Assembly: GCA_030035585.1 (NCBI GenBank)
Contig: CM057482.1
Location: forward strand, 8,605,001-8,669,000
Direction of reading: 5' to 3'
Length of the DNA: 64,000 nt
Source of the DNA: Dugong dugon
Lineage: Eukaryota; Chordata; Mammalia; Sirenia; Dugongidae
In this document: positions 44,667-54,505 of the stretch, one piece after another
Layout of the letters: each line of letters starts with the position of its first letter
Position numbering within the stretch: the first letter of the stretch is position 1
Notes under the pieces: model-generated
Databases searched by the model: none
What the model was told of the DNA's origin: nothing
The model's input: the letters and a program-made list of their open reading frames with translations, nothing else
Position numbers and translations under genes: made by a program

Positions 44667-44698
44667 GGGGTGGGGGGTGGGGGGTGGAGGGCGGGGAA
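44667..44698 (+). repeat. G-quadruplex-type G-run
   Basis: Four or more runs of three or more G (GGGGTGGGGGGTGGGGGG, then TGGAGGGCGGGG) within 32 bp. Confidence 0.8.
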
Positions 44699-44985
44699 GG
44701 TAGGCAGGGAGGAAGGAAGGGAAAGGAGCTGGTGGCCTGCCTAGAGGTGGCTGGCTGGACTAGCAAGTGCTTGCCATGGCCGGGGCCAGGCAGTCACCAC
44801 ACAGGACCAGTAGTGGCCAAGCCAGAGTTTTTGTGCAGTCCTTTGGCACAGCAGTGGCAGTGTGGGTCCCGGGCCTGCCTAGTGACCATCCTGTGAGCCT
44901 CTCTCCTGTATATGATAATAGTGTTCACAAAATGTCCAAATCACATAACATCCTGTTTCACAGAACGTATCGTGGAATATATATG

Positions 44986-45483
44986 CATTGTGTGGTTGCC
45001 CTCCATTTTGTGATCTGATGTAATTATCCTCCATTTTGTGATATGCTATAAATCTTAACTTCTATATGTTAATGTGGCAGGGTCAGTGTGGAGTGTATTT
45101 TGAGTCACACCCTTACTTAAGTCACATCCTTATTCAAGTCACACCCTTGCCTGAATTACACCTTTTATGTTACAAGAGATAAAGGAGAGAGAAGCGAGCA
45201 GAGAGGGGCGCATCCTTTGGACCTGGGGTCCCTGCACTGAGAACCTCCTAGACCCAGGGGAAGATTGATGCCAAGACACATGGAGATCTCCAAGGAATGC
45301 TGGGCCCACAGATGTTGACAGGAGTCAAGGATCTTCCTCCAGAACCGACAGAGAGAAAGCCTTCCCTTAGATCTGGAGCCCTGAATTCAGACTTCTAGCC
45401 TAAACTGTGAGAGAATAAATTTCTATTTGTTAAAACCGCCCACTTGTGGTATATCTGTTATAGCAGCACTAGGTAACTAAGGC
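44986..45483 (+). mobile_element. MaLR-like LTR, 3' part (split LTR)
   Basis: From CATTGTGTGGTTGCCCTCCA to ACTAGGTAACTAAGGC, collinear with the LTR at 56717 after its first 66 bp. It includes a short local triplication of CACACCCTTnC-like sequence (45105-45155). Confidence 0.85.
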
Positions 45484-45593
45484 CCCATGGGGCATCTATC
45501 CAGAAGGGGACTAACTGTGCCTGAATATACATTATGTTGAATAAACCAATATCATCAAATTGTTTCATTTTAAATCTAGAAATACCCTTCCAA

Positions 45594-45799
45594 ACTAAAA
45601 CCAAACCTGTTGCCGTTGAGTCAGTTCTGACTCAGCAACCCTATAGGACAGAGTAGAACTACCCTCTTAGGATTTCCAGGGCTATAATCTTTATGGAAGC
45701 AGACTGCCACATCTTTCTCCCACAGAGCAGCTGTTGTGTTCAAACCACCAACCATTCAGTTAACAGCCGAGCTGCTAACCACCGCGCCACCAGGGTTCC
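45594..45799 (-). mobile_element. AfroSINE, long form
   Basis: Reversed tail AAAACCAAACCTGTTGCCGT, body AGGACAGAGTAGAACTACC, reversed head GCGCCACCAGGGTTCC. Confidence 0.93.
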
Positions 45800-46029
45800 T
45801 TAGAGATCATCTATTCCACCCTCTCATTGTGCAGATGTGGAAAACCAAATCCCAAAGAGAGTCTTGAAAATGGCTGAGGAAAGAACTAGGTAAGTTTTTT
45901 ACAGTACAGCAGTGTCTGTGTTCTGGTGGCTTCTGAGGCCCCTCACTGACACCTGAGTATTTTTTAGTGAAATACATATTCTAACAAAAGAGAGGGTCAG
46001 ATGAACTCTAGCGGCTTTTCTGGCGGTGG

Positions 46030-46491
46030 TATCACTAAAGTTGGTGTCACCCAGTGTGGTAACTCATAGTTTCCCACCCGCCCCGGGTGGGCGGGGCTGG
46101 CCTGCAAATCCCCACTGGTGGACAGAGTGGCCTGGCCCCACCCCACCCCCACAAGAAGGGCTGTATGCCCCGCATGCAACCTCGTTTCTCCCTGCCCCGC
46201 CCCCAGGGCTTACCACAGCTCCTCCCGTCTCCCACTGGCGAAGGCAGAGACCCTCCTCTCCACCCAATGGTGGGTGCCATGGGCCAGCTGCCCACACCCT
46301 GGCTAGCAGGTAGGGAGGGTGACGGGTGGCACCAACCCTAGTGACGTCATTGCCTTGGTGGCGCCTCACCCAGCAGCGCTGGCTGGCCTGCCATGAACCC
46401 TGGGGTCATTTTGGTCACCCCCCTGACAATGTCAGGGGGTGCAGTCCACACCCCGCACCCCCACAGTGATGCCACTACTTTCTGGGCTCCA
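46030..46491. other. GC-rich, CpG-bearing block of unknown nature
   Basis: Strongly GC-rich block with sharp edges. It contains partial internal repeats (GTCACCCAGTGTGG near the start, GTCACCCCCCTGAC near the end; GTGGGTGCCATGG and GACGGGTGGCACCA), a TGACGTCA (46342-46349) and a palindrome (46419-46439). ORFs in several frames are compositional. It could be an unnamed repeat or a CpG island-like fragment. Confidence 0.45.
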
Positions 46492-46585
46492 TTGGAAATA
46501 ATCTAAATGCCCATCAACAGAAGAATGAATAAATAAATTGTGGTTCGTGCATGCAATGGAATATTATTAAAAAGAAAGCAAACTC
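46492..46585 (+). mobile_element. L1 3' UTR fragment, near-identical to 47619-47710
   Basis: TTGGAAATAATCTAAATGCC to AAAGAAAGCAAAC. It differs from the second copy at only about two of 92 positions. Confidence 0.85.
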
Positions 46586-46621
46586 CGTTCATCAGTCAGA
46601 AAAGCTAGTCCTGAGGAAATT

Positions 46622-47020
46622 CATTGGTTTTTTTTTTTAATTGTGCTTTAGGTGAAAGTTTACAGCTCAAGTTAATTTCTCATACAAAAATTTATACACA
46701 TATTGTCATGTGACACTAGTTGCAATCCCTACAATGTGACAGCACACTCCGCCTTTCCACCCTGGTTCCGTGTCCATCCAGCTAGCTCCTGTCCCTTTCT
46801 GCCTTCTCATCTGCCTCCGGACAGGAGCCGCTCATTTGGTCTCACATATCTGGTTGACCTAAGAAGCACACTCTTCACAAGTATTTTATGTTTTATAGTC
46901 GAGTCTGAGCTTCGTTTGAAGAGTGGGATTTGGGAATGGTTTTACTTCTGGGTTAACACAGAGTCTGGGGGCCATGGCTTCGGGGGTTCCTCTAGTCTCA
47001 AACCATTAAAACTCTGTTTT
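46622..47020 (-). mobile_element. L1-like 3' end
   Basis: Reverse of the family at 53195: TAGGTGAAAGTTTACAGCTC, ATTGTCATGTGACACTAGTT, GGGGCCATGGCTTCGGGGGT (split over 46960-46990). Confidence 0.7.
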
Positions 47021-47157
47021 ATATATAATCATGCTTGTTTCAAAAAGTTTGGGAGAAGATAGGAGAAATAATGTTGCCTGTGGAGAACTTAATCATCATG
47101 TGATCCATTATTTTCATAGAAAATATTTTTGAGCATTAATCATTCCCAATTTGACTA

Positions 47158-47372
47158 TTATTGATTGGACTTCTACCACATGCCAGACTGTGGGCTGGGA
47201 GCTTTTCATATACATTATCTAATTACTCTTCCTAACAACATTAGGAAACAAATGGGATAATTTCCAGTGTAACACGAAAACTGAGGTTTGGCAAGTTTAA
47301 GTAACTTGCCCCAAATCACACAACTAGAAAATTCCAATCCAGCACTTGAGCCCATAACTGTTGATGCTGAAC
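47158..47372 (-). repeat. MIR SINE
   Basis: TACATTATCTAATTACTCTT, then AAGTAACTTGCCCCAAATCA and CACAACTAG, MIR in reverse. Confidence 0.75.
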
Positions 47373-47404
47373 TAGGGGGATGCATGTTAGCAGCTCAGTA
47401 AGCC

Positions 47405-47545
47405 AGTTTTCTTATCTTGGATGAGCCTCTTAGTGATTATCGTAAGGATAATAATACTTAGTGTAATTCACCGAGGCTTTGTGAGGATTAAATGTGAGAC
47501 CGTGTGCATGAAATCACATGTGAACATTGAAGGCGCACATACCCA
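47405..47545 (+). repeat. MIR fragment
   Basis: GTTTTCTTATCTTGGATGAG, TTTGTGAGGATTAAATGTGA. Confidence 0.65.
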
Positions 47546-47554
47546 GAACTCGTG

Positions 47555-47710
47555 AGCAGGTGCGTGAAGGGACATGCACAAAAATGCTCATTGCAGCAGT
47601 GTTCGAACCAGCAAAAAGTTGGAAATAATCCAAATGCCCATCAACAGAAGAATGAATAAATAAATTGTGGTTCGTGCATGCAATGGAATATTATTAAAAA
47701 GGAAGCAAAC
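47555..47710 (+). mobile_element. L1 3' UTR fragment
   Basis: AAAATGCTCATTGCAGCAGT, CAAATGCCCATCAACAGAAG, ATGGAATATTATTAAAAAGG. The last 92 bp are the second copy of 46492-46583. Confidence 0.85.
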
Positions 47711-47852
47711 CCGACAGGGTGGCTGCAACAATGGACTCAAGCACGACAACGATTGTGAGGACGGTGCAGGACCAGGCAGTGTTTCGTTCTGCTGTACATA
47801 GGGTCACTGTGAGTCAGAACCAGCTCAATGGCACCTAACAACAATAACAACA
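47711..47852 (+). mobile_element. RTE LINE 3' end fragment
   Basis: GGTGGCTGCAACAATGGACT to GGCACCTAACAACAATAACA. Confidence 0.92.
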
Positions 47853-48130
47853 GTCCTTTGCTATGAAGCCCCTCCTGTCCAGGCCATTGGGGCCCACGAT
47901 CTGGGAGAACTGCTGCCTACTGCATTGTCTTCCTTGACTCCCCCTTGTACCTCCCCATAAGCACCCACTTTGGGATTTCCACCTCTTTTGCTTTTTTGTA
48001 AAAAAGTTTTGATGCAATGCAACGGAATTTATTCACAGACTTTGGCCCTGTGGGTCCCATCATCCTAGCAATGGACTGTCTTGATTGACGTGTCTGTTGT
48101 CTTTGCCTGAGACTTGTAATTGTAGTTACG

Positions 48131-48343
48131 CTGTTGTTGTTGTTGCTAGTTGTCATCAAGTCAACCCTGACTCATGGCGACCCCACGCGTGCAGAGTAGA
48201 ACTGCTCCATAGGGGCTTCAAGGCTCTGACTTTTTGGAAGCCAATACCCAGGCCTGTCTTCTGAGGCACCTCTGCATGTGTTCAAACCACCAACATTTCA
48301 GTTAGTAGTCGAGCATTTAACTGTTTGCGCCACCCAGGGACTC
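48131..48343 (-). mobile_element. AfroSINE (GTCCCTGGGTGG-headed subfamily)
   Basis: Reversed tail TGTTGTTGTTGTTGCTAGTT, body GAACTGCTCCATAGGGGC, reversed head CGCCACCCAGGGACTCC. Confidence 0.93.
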
Positions 48344-48781
48344 CGGTTGTACTTATAGAAGCTATTTTTGTTTTCTTCTTATACCCATACAGGGTGCAGT
48401 CAGTGGGGCATCATAAAACTCAACGTGTCCAAGCCCCTTATTTCATATATGGAAGGACAGAAGCCCAGAGATACTCACCGGCCACCCCGTGAATTGGTGG
48501 AAGGGGCAGAATTAGAAACCAGACGTGACACACCCAGGCCCTGGCCATCCAGGACAACACCTTCTCCTCGTCCCACTGAGTCCACAGTGTTTGTCAGTTT
48601 ATCACGTTTCCACATTCTTCACCCTGTCTGCAGGGATGCAGCTCAGAGCGTTAGAACTCCTAACCCAGTCTTCCTGCTGTCAACCTCACAGGCTCCAGGG
48701 GATGGTAAGCCAAAGAAGAACCAGCCTTCCCCACTGTGCTCTCCACAGCTCTCTTTGTCTCCTGGAACGCTGGTGATGGGG

Positions 48782-48952
48782 GACAGGCTTCTCAAACTTG
48801 GATGTGCATACAGATCTCCTGGGGAGTTTGTTAAAATTCAGGTGCAGATTCGGTGGGTCTAGCGTGGAGCCTGAGGGTCTGCATTGCTAACAAGTTCCCA
48901 GGCGATACGGAGGCTGCTGGTCCACGGGCCACACTTTGAGTAGCAAGGCTCC
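48782..48952 (+). mobile_element. MER5A-like hAT (Charlie) element
   Basis: GGCTTCTCAAACTTGGATGT, TCTCCTGGGGAGTTTGTTAA, CTAACAAGTTCCCAGGCGAT, ending CCACACTTTGAGTAGCAAGG: the MER5A order nearly end to end. Non-autonomous and ancient. Confidence 0.88.
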
Positions 48953-49450
48953 AGGCTCACACCTTGGTCTCAGAGGGTTAGAGCCGAAAGGAGTAGTCAC
49001 AAGTCAGGACCTCCAGAAACAGAGCCTGATCAGTTCTTGTGGAAGGGCTTTCGGGAGAAACTTGTAAGAGTGAAGGAAGTAGGATGAGGGAAGGGAAGAT
49101 GCCAAGTGCAGAGGTGGCTTCAGTTGAAGTCTGAAACCTCAGCCTGATCCCACAGGGAGCTCTGGAACATGAATGTACCCACAAAGTTGTTCCACCCTGA
49201 GGCAGAGGAACCAGGTTTGTGTACCCAGTGTCAGTCAGCCATTGGCTGTGGGCTGCTCTGGGAGAAGGGTACCATCTCCCAGGATAACTTCCCAGGCATA
49301 TTCAGGGTTAGTGGCTCCCATTTGGTCCAGGGCAGTTCTCCAGAGGACACAACTGTGAGCCGTCAGCAGCCAACACTCGCAGCAGCCAGGCAGGGTGGGA
49401 GTGGGCATCCCCACGGTACAGAGGATGGGACAGGCCATCACACAGTCTAC

Positions 49451-49654
49451 TAGCCAGTTACCATCAAGTCAACTCTGATTCATGGCGACCTTTTGTATGT
49501 CAGAGTAGAACTGAGGTCCATAGGGTTTTTAATGACTGATTTTTCAGAAGTAGCTCTCCAGGCCTTTCTTCAAGGCACCTCTGCACAGACTTGACCCTCC
49601 ACGCGTTTAGTTAGCAGCCAAGCACCTTGACCCTTTACACCACTCAGGGACTCC
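49451..49654 (-). mobile_element. AfroSINE (GTCCCTGGGTGG-headed subfamily)
   Basis: TACCATCAAGTCAACTCTGA, body AGGTCCATAGGGTTTTTAAT, reversed head CACCACTCAGGGACTCC. Flanks cacagtctac / cagagtctac are a likely target duplication. Confidence 0.9.
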
Positions 49655-49729
49655 AGAGTCTACCACAGGGACTAAAACTAAAACTCATCCAGGCTAACTG
49701 CCCCATCCCCACTTCACATCAGAGATTTT

Positions 49730-49955
49730 CCTTTTTACAATGGTTCCACTTTGTGTGTGTGTGGTAAGAATATATATCCAAAAAATTGACCATTTCAGTG
49801 TGTTTTTTGTGTACAATTCAGTGACATTAATCATGTCCATTGTGCTGGGCGACCATCACCACTATGTTTCCAGATTTTTCTATCACCCTTGTCAGTGCCT
49901 CCTGAGCAGATTCCCTCTTCCCCTCCCTCCTGCCCCTGATAATAACTAATGAGAA
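49730..49955 (-). mobile_element. L1 3' UTR fragment
   Basis: AATTGACCATTTCAGTGTGT, TACAATTCAGTGACATTAAT, GGCGACCATCACCACTATGT, the reverse of an L1 3' end. Confidence 0.7.
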
Positions 49956-50938
49956 TTTATTTTTTAAAGTGACGTATATGTACACAGAAAAAAGAGAACT
50001 AGAAATGTACGTGCAACAGTGCTCATAATGGTGATTTAGGCTGACTTCCTTACGTTTTTCTATGTTTTTCAAAGCTGCGACAATGAACATGTATCCATAT
50101 AAAGCAGCAAAGAAGCTACTGACATGCCAGCTCAGGGTCTTAGAAACATGTTCATTTAACAATGAATTCGTTTAGTAATGAATAACGTGGAACCTTCGTG
50201 ATTCCAATCGATATTCCTAATACAATACTAATGACAGAGCACAATTAGGAAATGCAGTCTGTAGCAAAAAGAAATTATGGGCAGATCAGTATGGTTTTAA
50301 GCTTGAATCTATTGTTTTTTTCCCAACTCTTCGAAAATTGCTCATTTACATAGCAAATACCCCATGACTGGCACACCCATTCTTGGACCCCTGGCTTAGC
50401 GATGTGAAATCCTGTGCCCCAGGCAGGTCCTGGCAGAGGGTCAGAACAGAACTGAGCCCCTGAGTCCTGCTGGGTTCACAGAGACCACACAGCCTGTACG
50501 GGCCCCACGAACAGTTTTCTTTTCGAACAGCTTTCTTCTGTTTTGTTTTTTGCACTCTGCCTGCTTAAGCAGTCGAGGTAATTGAGAATAATGGCTTGCT
50601 TCCTAGGGATTAATAACTTGCCAAAAAAACCCTGGGTTTGGGACTCCAGCTTGGAGCAGCAGAAATGCTGCCTGGGAAAGCTGAGAGGTGATGGCCTGTT
50701 TCCTCCCTCCCTTCTCAGGAGAGGCCTGAGGCCTTCAGGATGAGGCAGGTTGCTGCGGGCAGCAGAGGTGAGGTAGTGGAAGGTGATTTAAGGCTTCCAG
50801 GTTAGCTTCGTGGCTCTACAGCTTCTGACCATGTCGTGGCCAGTCCGTTCGCTAAGCAAGGCACAGACACCCAAGTTCAGGGGCTCCGTCCCCTGCTCTG
50901 CAAGTGTGCCCCCACTAAGGCCCCTCCCATTCCTCATG
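49956..50938. other. No recognised feature
   Basis: AT-rich, then GC-richer sequence without a repeat I can name. GGTAATTGAGAATAATGGC and GATTAATAACTTGCC (50575-50622) stand out as AT-rich homeodomain-like text only. No gene is supported. Confidence 0.3.
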
Positions 50939-51152
50939 GGGAGTTCCTGGGTAGTGCAGATGGTTAGCACACTGGGCTGCCAACCAAAGAAAGGCCTGGT
51001 GATCTACTTCCAAAAAATCCGCCATTGAAAACTCTGTGGAGCACAGTTCTAGTCGGACACACTTGGGGTTGCCCTGAGTTGGGGGCACCATGAGTCAGGG
51101 GTGCCATGAGTCTGGGTGCCATGAGTCGGTGTCGGCTTGACAGCAGCTGTTT
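50939..51152 (+). mobile_element. AfroSINE with an expanded tail motif
   Basis: Head GGGAGTTCCTGGGTAGTGCA, part of the head after CCAACCAAAG deleted, body TCTACTTCCAAAAAATCCGC. In the tail the phrase GGTGCCATGAGTC occurs about four times (51066-51127) instead of once. Confidence 0.9.
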
Positions 51153-51248
51153 GAGTTTGAGTCCCTGGGTCTCATGGCCCTTAACCCTGGCTCCCTCTTA
51201 GAATCCCCCTGCGGGAGCTTTTTAAAAAATGTCAATGCTGGGGCACTT

Positions 51249-51396
51249 TTGTTGTTAGGTGCTGTCGAGTTGATTCTGACTCATGGTGACCCCACGTGTT
51301 ACAGAGTAGAACTGCCCCATAGGATTTCCAAGGAGCGGCTGGTGGATTCTAACTGCAGACCTTTTGGTTAGCAGCTGAGCACTTAACCACTGTGTC
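51249..51396 (-). mobile_element. AfroSINE, short form, missing the last head bases
   Basis: TTGTTGTTAGGTGCTGTCGA, body ACTGCCCCATAGGATTTCCA, reversed head TTAACCACTGTGTCAG. It abuts an oppositely oriented SINE 3' half. Confidence 0.92.
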
Positions 51397-51475
51397 AGAC
51401 CCTGTGGGGCGATTCTGCTCTGCCCTATAGGGTCACTATGAGTTGGAATTGACTCAATGGCAGTGGGTTTGGTTT
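51397..51475 (+). mobile_element. AfroSINE 3' half, inverted against its neighbour
   Basis: CCTGTGGGGCGATTCTGCTC to GTTGGAATTGACTCAATGGC and a GT-rich end. With 51249-51396 it forms an inverted repeat. Confidence 0.9.
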
Positions 51476-51589
51476 CTTGTTCAATTACATTTGGATGTAG
51501 GGCTGAGTAACATCTGAATGCAGTACCCCCAAACCAGAGGGAGCCCAGTTTATTCTAGAACACTAAGACCTGCCACCCAGGCTGTGGTG

Positions 51590-51680
51590 CGGATTGAATC
51601 GATGATGTGTCTGCGAGCACCTAGCAGGACAGTGCCAGGCACGAGATGGGCAGGTGCTCACTAATTACTGGGTCTCCCCA
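51590..51680 (+). repeat. L2 or MIR 3' fragment
   Basis: AGCACCTAGCAGGACAGTGC, GGGCAGGTGCTCACTAATTA. Confidence 0.5.
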
Positions 51681-52329
51681 CAACCTCCCGCATCTGTCCT
51701 TCCCCATCTGGTCCCGGGAACAGATCTCTAGCCTAACCAAACAACACAGAACATGTCTCTTTGAGGACCGAGTCTGGTGGTGGACATTTCCCTGCAAGTC
51801 ACTGGACAAGAGCCTTGGTAGACAGCTGCCCACTCCTGAAAAATGGCTTATGGGCCATTCTGACCTGTGGTGGGGAGCACGCCCACACACCCAGATACTC
51901 CGGCGCCGACATTCAAGGACAGGTCCCTGACGGCTTCCCTCTGAGGTATGACAGGCTCCTCCGCCAGCTCACACCCATGTCCCTGACTTGCTCTGGCTGG
52001 GTCTTGTGGAGAGGTGATGGTGAATTGCTGTTGGACAGTCCAAGGACAAGGTCCGTAATTTGGGCTGGACCGAGTGGCCCTCCACATGCAGGCAGTTTTG
52101 GCTCTGATGTGAGCAGAATTACAAAGAATCGTAAAAAGAGCCTATGATTTGGAATGAAACCCTGCCAAAGCCGTCTGGTCCCAGCCCTGAGTCTCTCTAA
52201 AAAGAAACACTTGAGAAGTCAAAATCTTTAATGCAGCTGACATGACCTGTGAGACTGCCTTCCGCTGAGCCCCTTGCCTCTTCCCAACACCCCACCCCCC
52301 CCGCCCCGCCGCATTAGCCTTCCTCAGCC
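51681..52329. other. No recognised feature
   Basis: A 128-codon ORF (51761-52147) has no recognisable domain. No named repeat was seen. Confidence 0.3.
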
Positions 52330-52560
52330 CTCAGACTGGCTGGACTCCTACCACCCGCAAGCCTTTGCCTCTGCAATGTGTGCTCTGTCTTGAAGCCGTC
52401 CCTCCCAGTCCGCCTTCGCCTGGCCAACTCCTGCTCTTGTTCACGGTTTCCCTTCACGTCACTAAGCCTCCTGACCACCACTCTTCAGAGGAGTTTGGGG
52501 GCCTTCCTGTCGTTGATCACAGCACCCCACTCCTTCATTGCACTTACCACCAAATAAAAA
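52330..52560 (+). repeat. L2 fragment
   Basis: GCCTGGCCAACTCCTGCTCT followed by TTCACGTCACTAAGCCTCCT, an L2-like order. Confidence 0.5.
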
Positions 52561-52566
52561 AAAAAA

Positions 52567-52636
52567 ACCATTCCTGCTGGGTTCAAACTGCCGACCTTTA
52601 GGTTAGCATCCAAGCACTTTAACCACTGTACCACCA
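52567..52636 (-). mobile_element. AfroSINE head fragment
   Basis: TGCTGGGTTCAAACTGCCGA to CCACTGTACCACC. Only the reversed head is present, preceded by an A-run. Confidence 0.85.
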
Positions 52637-52791
52637 AACCCAAAAACACCAACTCCATTGCCATTGAGTTAATTCCGACTCATAGCGGCCCTAAGGACAG
52701 AGTAGAACTGCCCCATCGGGTTTCCAAGGCTGTAATCTTTATGGAAGCAGATTGCCACATCTTTCTCCCTCAGAGAGGCTGGTGGGTTCGG
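52637..52791 (-). mobile_element. AfroSINE, 5'-truncated
   Basis: Reversed tail AAACCCAAAAACACC, body AGGACAGAGTAGAACTGCCC to GGCTGGTGGGTTCGGAT. The reversed head is absent, replaced by a TCTG run (52793-52812). Confidence 0.9.
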
Positions 52792-52811
52792 ATCTGTCTG
52801 TCTGTCTGTCT

Positions 52812-53165
52812 CTCTCTGCAACTCTCTCTTCTCTGGGACTCTGTGCTGTGAGTGCAAGCCTCCTTGGCTCACTGAACTCTCAACTGTTTCCTCAGCTCAG
52901 GGAGACCACTGGCTCTGTTGCCCCACCCTCACCCCGGCGCTGTCGCCTGGAAGCTCCAGACAGTGAGCTGGGGCACTTGTAGGACATTCCTCCTTCATGT
53001 CTCCTCTGTTGGGATCACTGTCCTGGCTGCCTATTGTTCAGTGTCCAAAGACTGCTGTTTCCTACATTTTGTCTTTTTTTTTTTTCAGTTGTTTAAGACG
53101 GGAGGGTAAATTCAGATCCTATTACTCCGATTTGGTCAGTGGCAAAATCTGTTCCATCTATTTTC
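52812..53165 (-). mobile_element. L1 3' region fragment
   Basis: Parallel to 14815-15150: CTCAGCTCAGGGAGACC, CAGTGAGCTGGGGCACTTGT, then a T-run and GGGAGGGTAAATTCAGATCC with ATTACTCCGATTTGGTC. Confidence 0.65.
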
Positions 53166-53194
53166 AAGAAATTGTCTGCCAAATCTAAAGAACC

Positions 53195-54142
53195 AGTGTC
53201 TGCGTGTCCACCATTCTTTCAAGTAAAAATGGTGTTCCACAAAAAGAAACAATCTTTGCTGGTTACAAAGGATGGGAGGGGTCGGGGGGGAAACTAAATA
53301 GACAATACCTAAGCGGTAACTTTGGTGAAGGGTAAGAGTATGCAATACTGGGGAAGCCAGCACAGCTTGTACAAGGTCATGGAAGCTCCATAGACACATC
53401 CAAACTCCCTGAGGGACTGAACTGCTGGGCAGAGGGCTTTGGGGACCATGGCCTCGGGGAACATCTAGTTCAGTTGGCATAACACAGTTCATGAAGACAA
53501 TGTTCTACATTCTACCTTGGTGAGTAGCATCTGGGATCTTAAAATCCTGTGAGCAGCCATCTAAGTTACTCCACTGGTCTCACCCCTTCGGGAGGAAGGG
53601 AGAATGAAGAGAACAGGATACAAGGAAAAGATTAGTCCAAAAGACTAACAGACCACAGCTACCATGGCCTCCACCAGACTGAGTCCAGTACAATTAGATG
53701 GTGCTTGGCTACCACCACTGATTGCTCTGACCGGGATCACAACAGAAGGTCCTGGACAGAGCTGGAGAAGGATGTAGAACAAAATTCTAACTCACAAAAA
53801 AAGATTTGGTTTACTGGCCTGACAGACTGGGGAAACCCCAAGAATATGGCCCCTGGACACCCTTTTAGCTCAGAGGTGAAGACACTCCCGAGGTTCTTCG
53901 TTCAGCCGGGGATTGAACAGCCCCGTAAAACAGAACAGGACTAATGAGGCACAGCAGTCCAGGGACAAGGACTAGAAGGCAGGAGGGGACAAGAAAGCTG
54001 GTGATAGGGAACCCAAGGTTGAGAAGGGACAGTGTTGACATGTTGTGGAGTTGTTAACCATTGTCATAAGAGAATATGTGTACTAACTGTTTAATGAGAA
54101 ACCATTTGTTCTGTAAACCTTCATCTAAGGTACAAAAAAAAA
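53195..54142 (+). mobile_element. L1-like 3' UTR, about 950 bp, with A-run
   Basis: Best-preserved copy of the lineage: GACCATGGCCTCGGGGAACA, AATGTTCTACATTCTACCTT, CCATCTAAGTTACTCCACTG, GGTGCTTGGCTACCACCACT, GTTGTTAACCATTGTCATAA, and the end TTCATCTAAGGTAC plus A-run. No reading frame of note; probably the 3' UTR of an afrotherian L1. Confidence 0.75.
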
Positions 54143-54505
54143 ATTATGTGGGATCAAATTGACGACAGCAACTCAAAAGGTTTGATGGGCAGCCTAGGGG
54201 GCAGTGAGTTGAAGATAACGGTGATGGAATAATTTGGAAAAGGATAGTGAGAATAGCAGCACAACTGGAAGAAGGTTATCCATGTCCCTGAATTGTACAT
54301 GCAGAAATTTCTGAAATGGTGTGTCTTTGGCTATGTATATTTTCACCAAAAACAAGTTCCTCTAAGGTCGAGAAGGGAGAGTGTTGACATGCCGTGGGGT
54401 TGTTAACCAATGTCATAAAACAGTATGTGTACTGACTGTTTAATGAGAAACTATTTGTTCTGTAAACCTGCATCCAAAGTACAATAAAAAAAATTTTTTA
54501 AAAAG
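54143..54505 (+). mobile_element. Old L1 3' UTR remnant followed by a second young L1-like 3' end
   Basis: 54143-54365 shows an older 3' end (GCAACTCAAAAGGTTTGATG, TGAATTGTACATGCAGAAAT). 54366-54505 repeats the last 135 bp of the element before it (GTCGAGAAGGGAGAGTGTTG to ACAATAAAAAAAATT). Confidence 0.65.

Larger units (their letters stand above)
44188..44985. other. About 800-bp GC-rich segment splitting the LTR
   Basis: No repeat I can name. The middle is GC-rich with an exon-like open frame (44442-44642) and a G-quadruplex-type run (44667-44698). The ends are AT-richer; both contain CATAACATCC or CATATAACATCC (near 44203 and 44944). No clear target duplication or terminal repeat brackets it. 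Confidence 0.6.

Noticed and set aside
48368-48862. 164-codon ORF on the plus strand
   Set aside because: Its end lies in a MER5A element and there is no recognisable domain or promoter.
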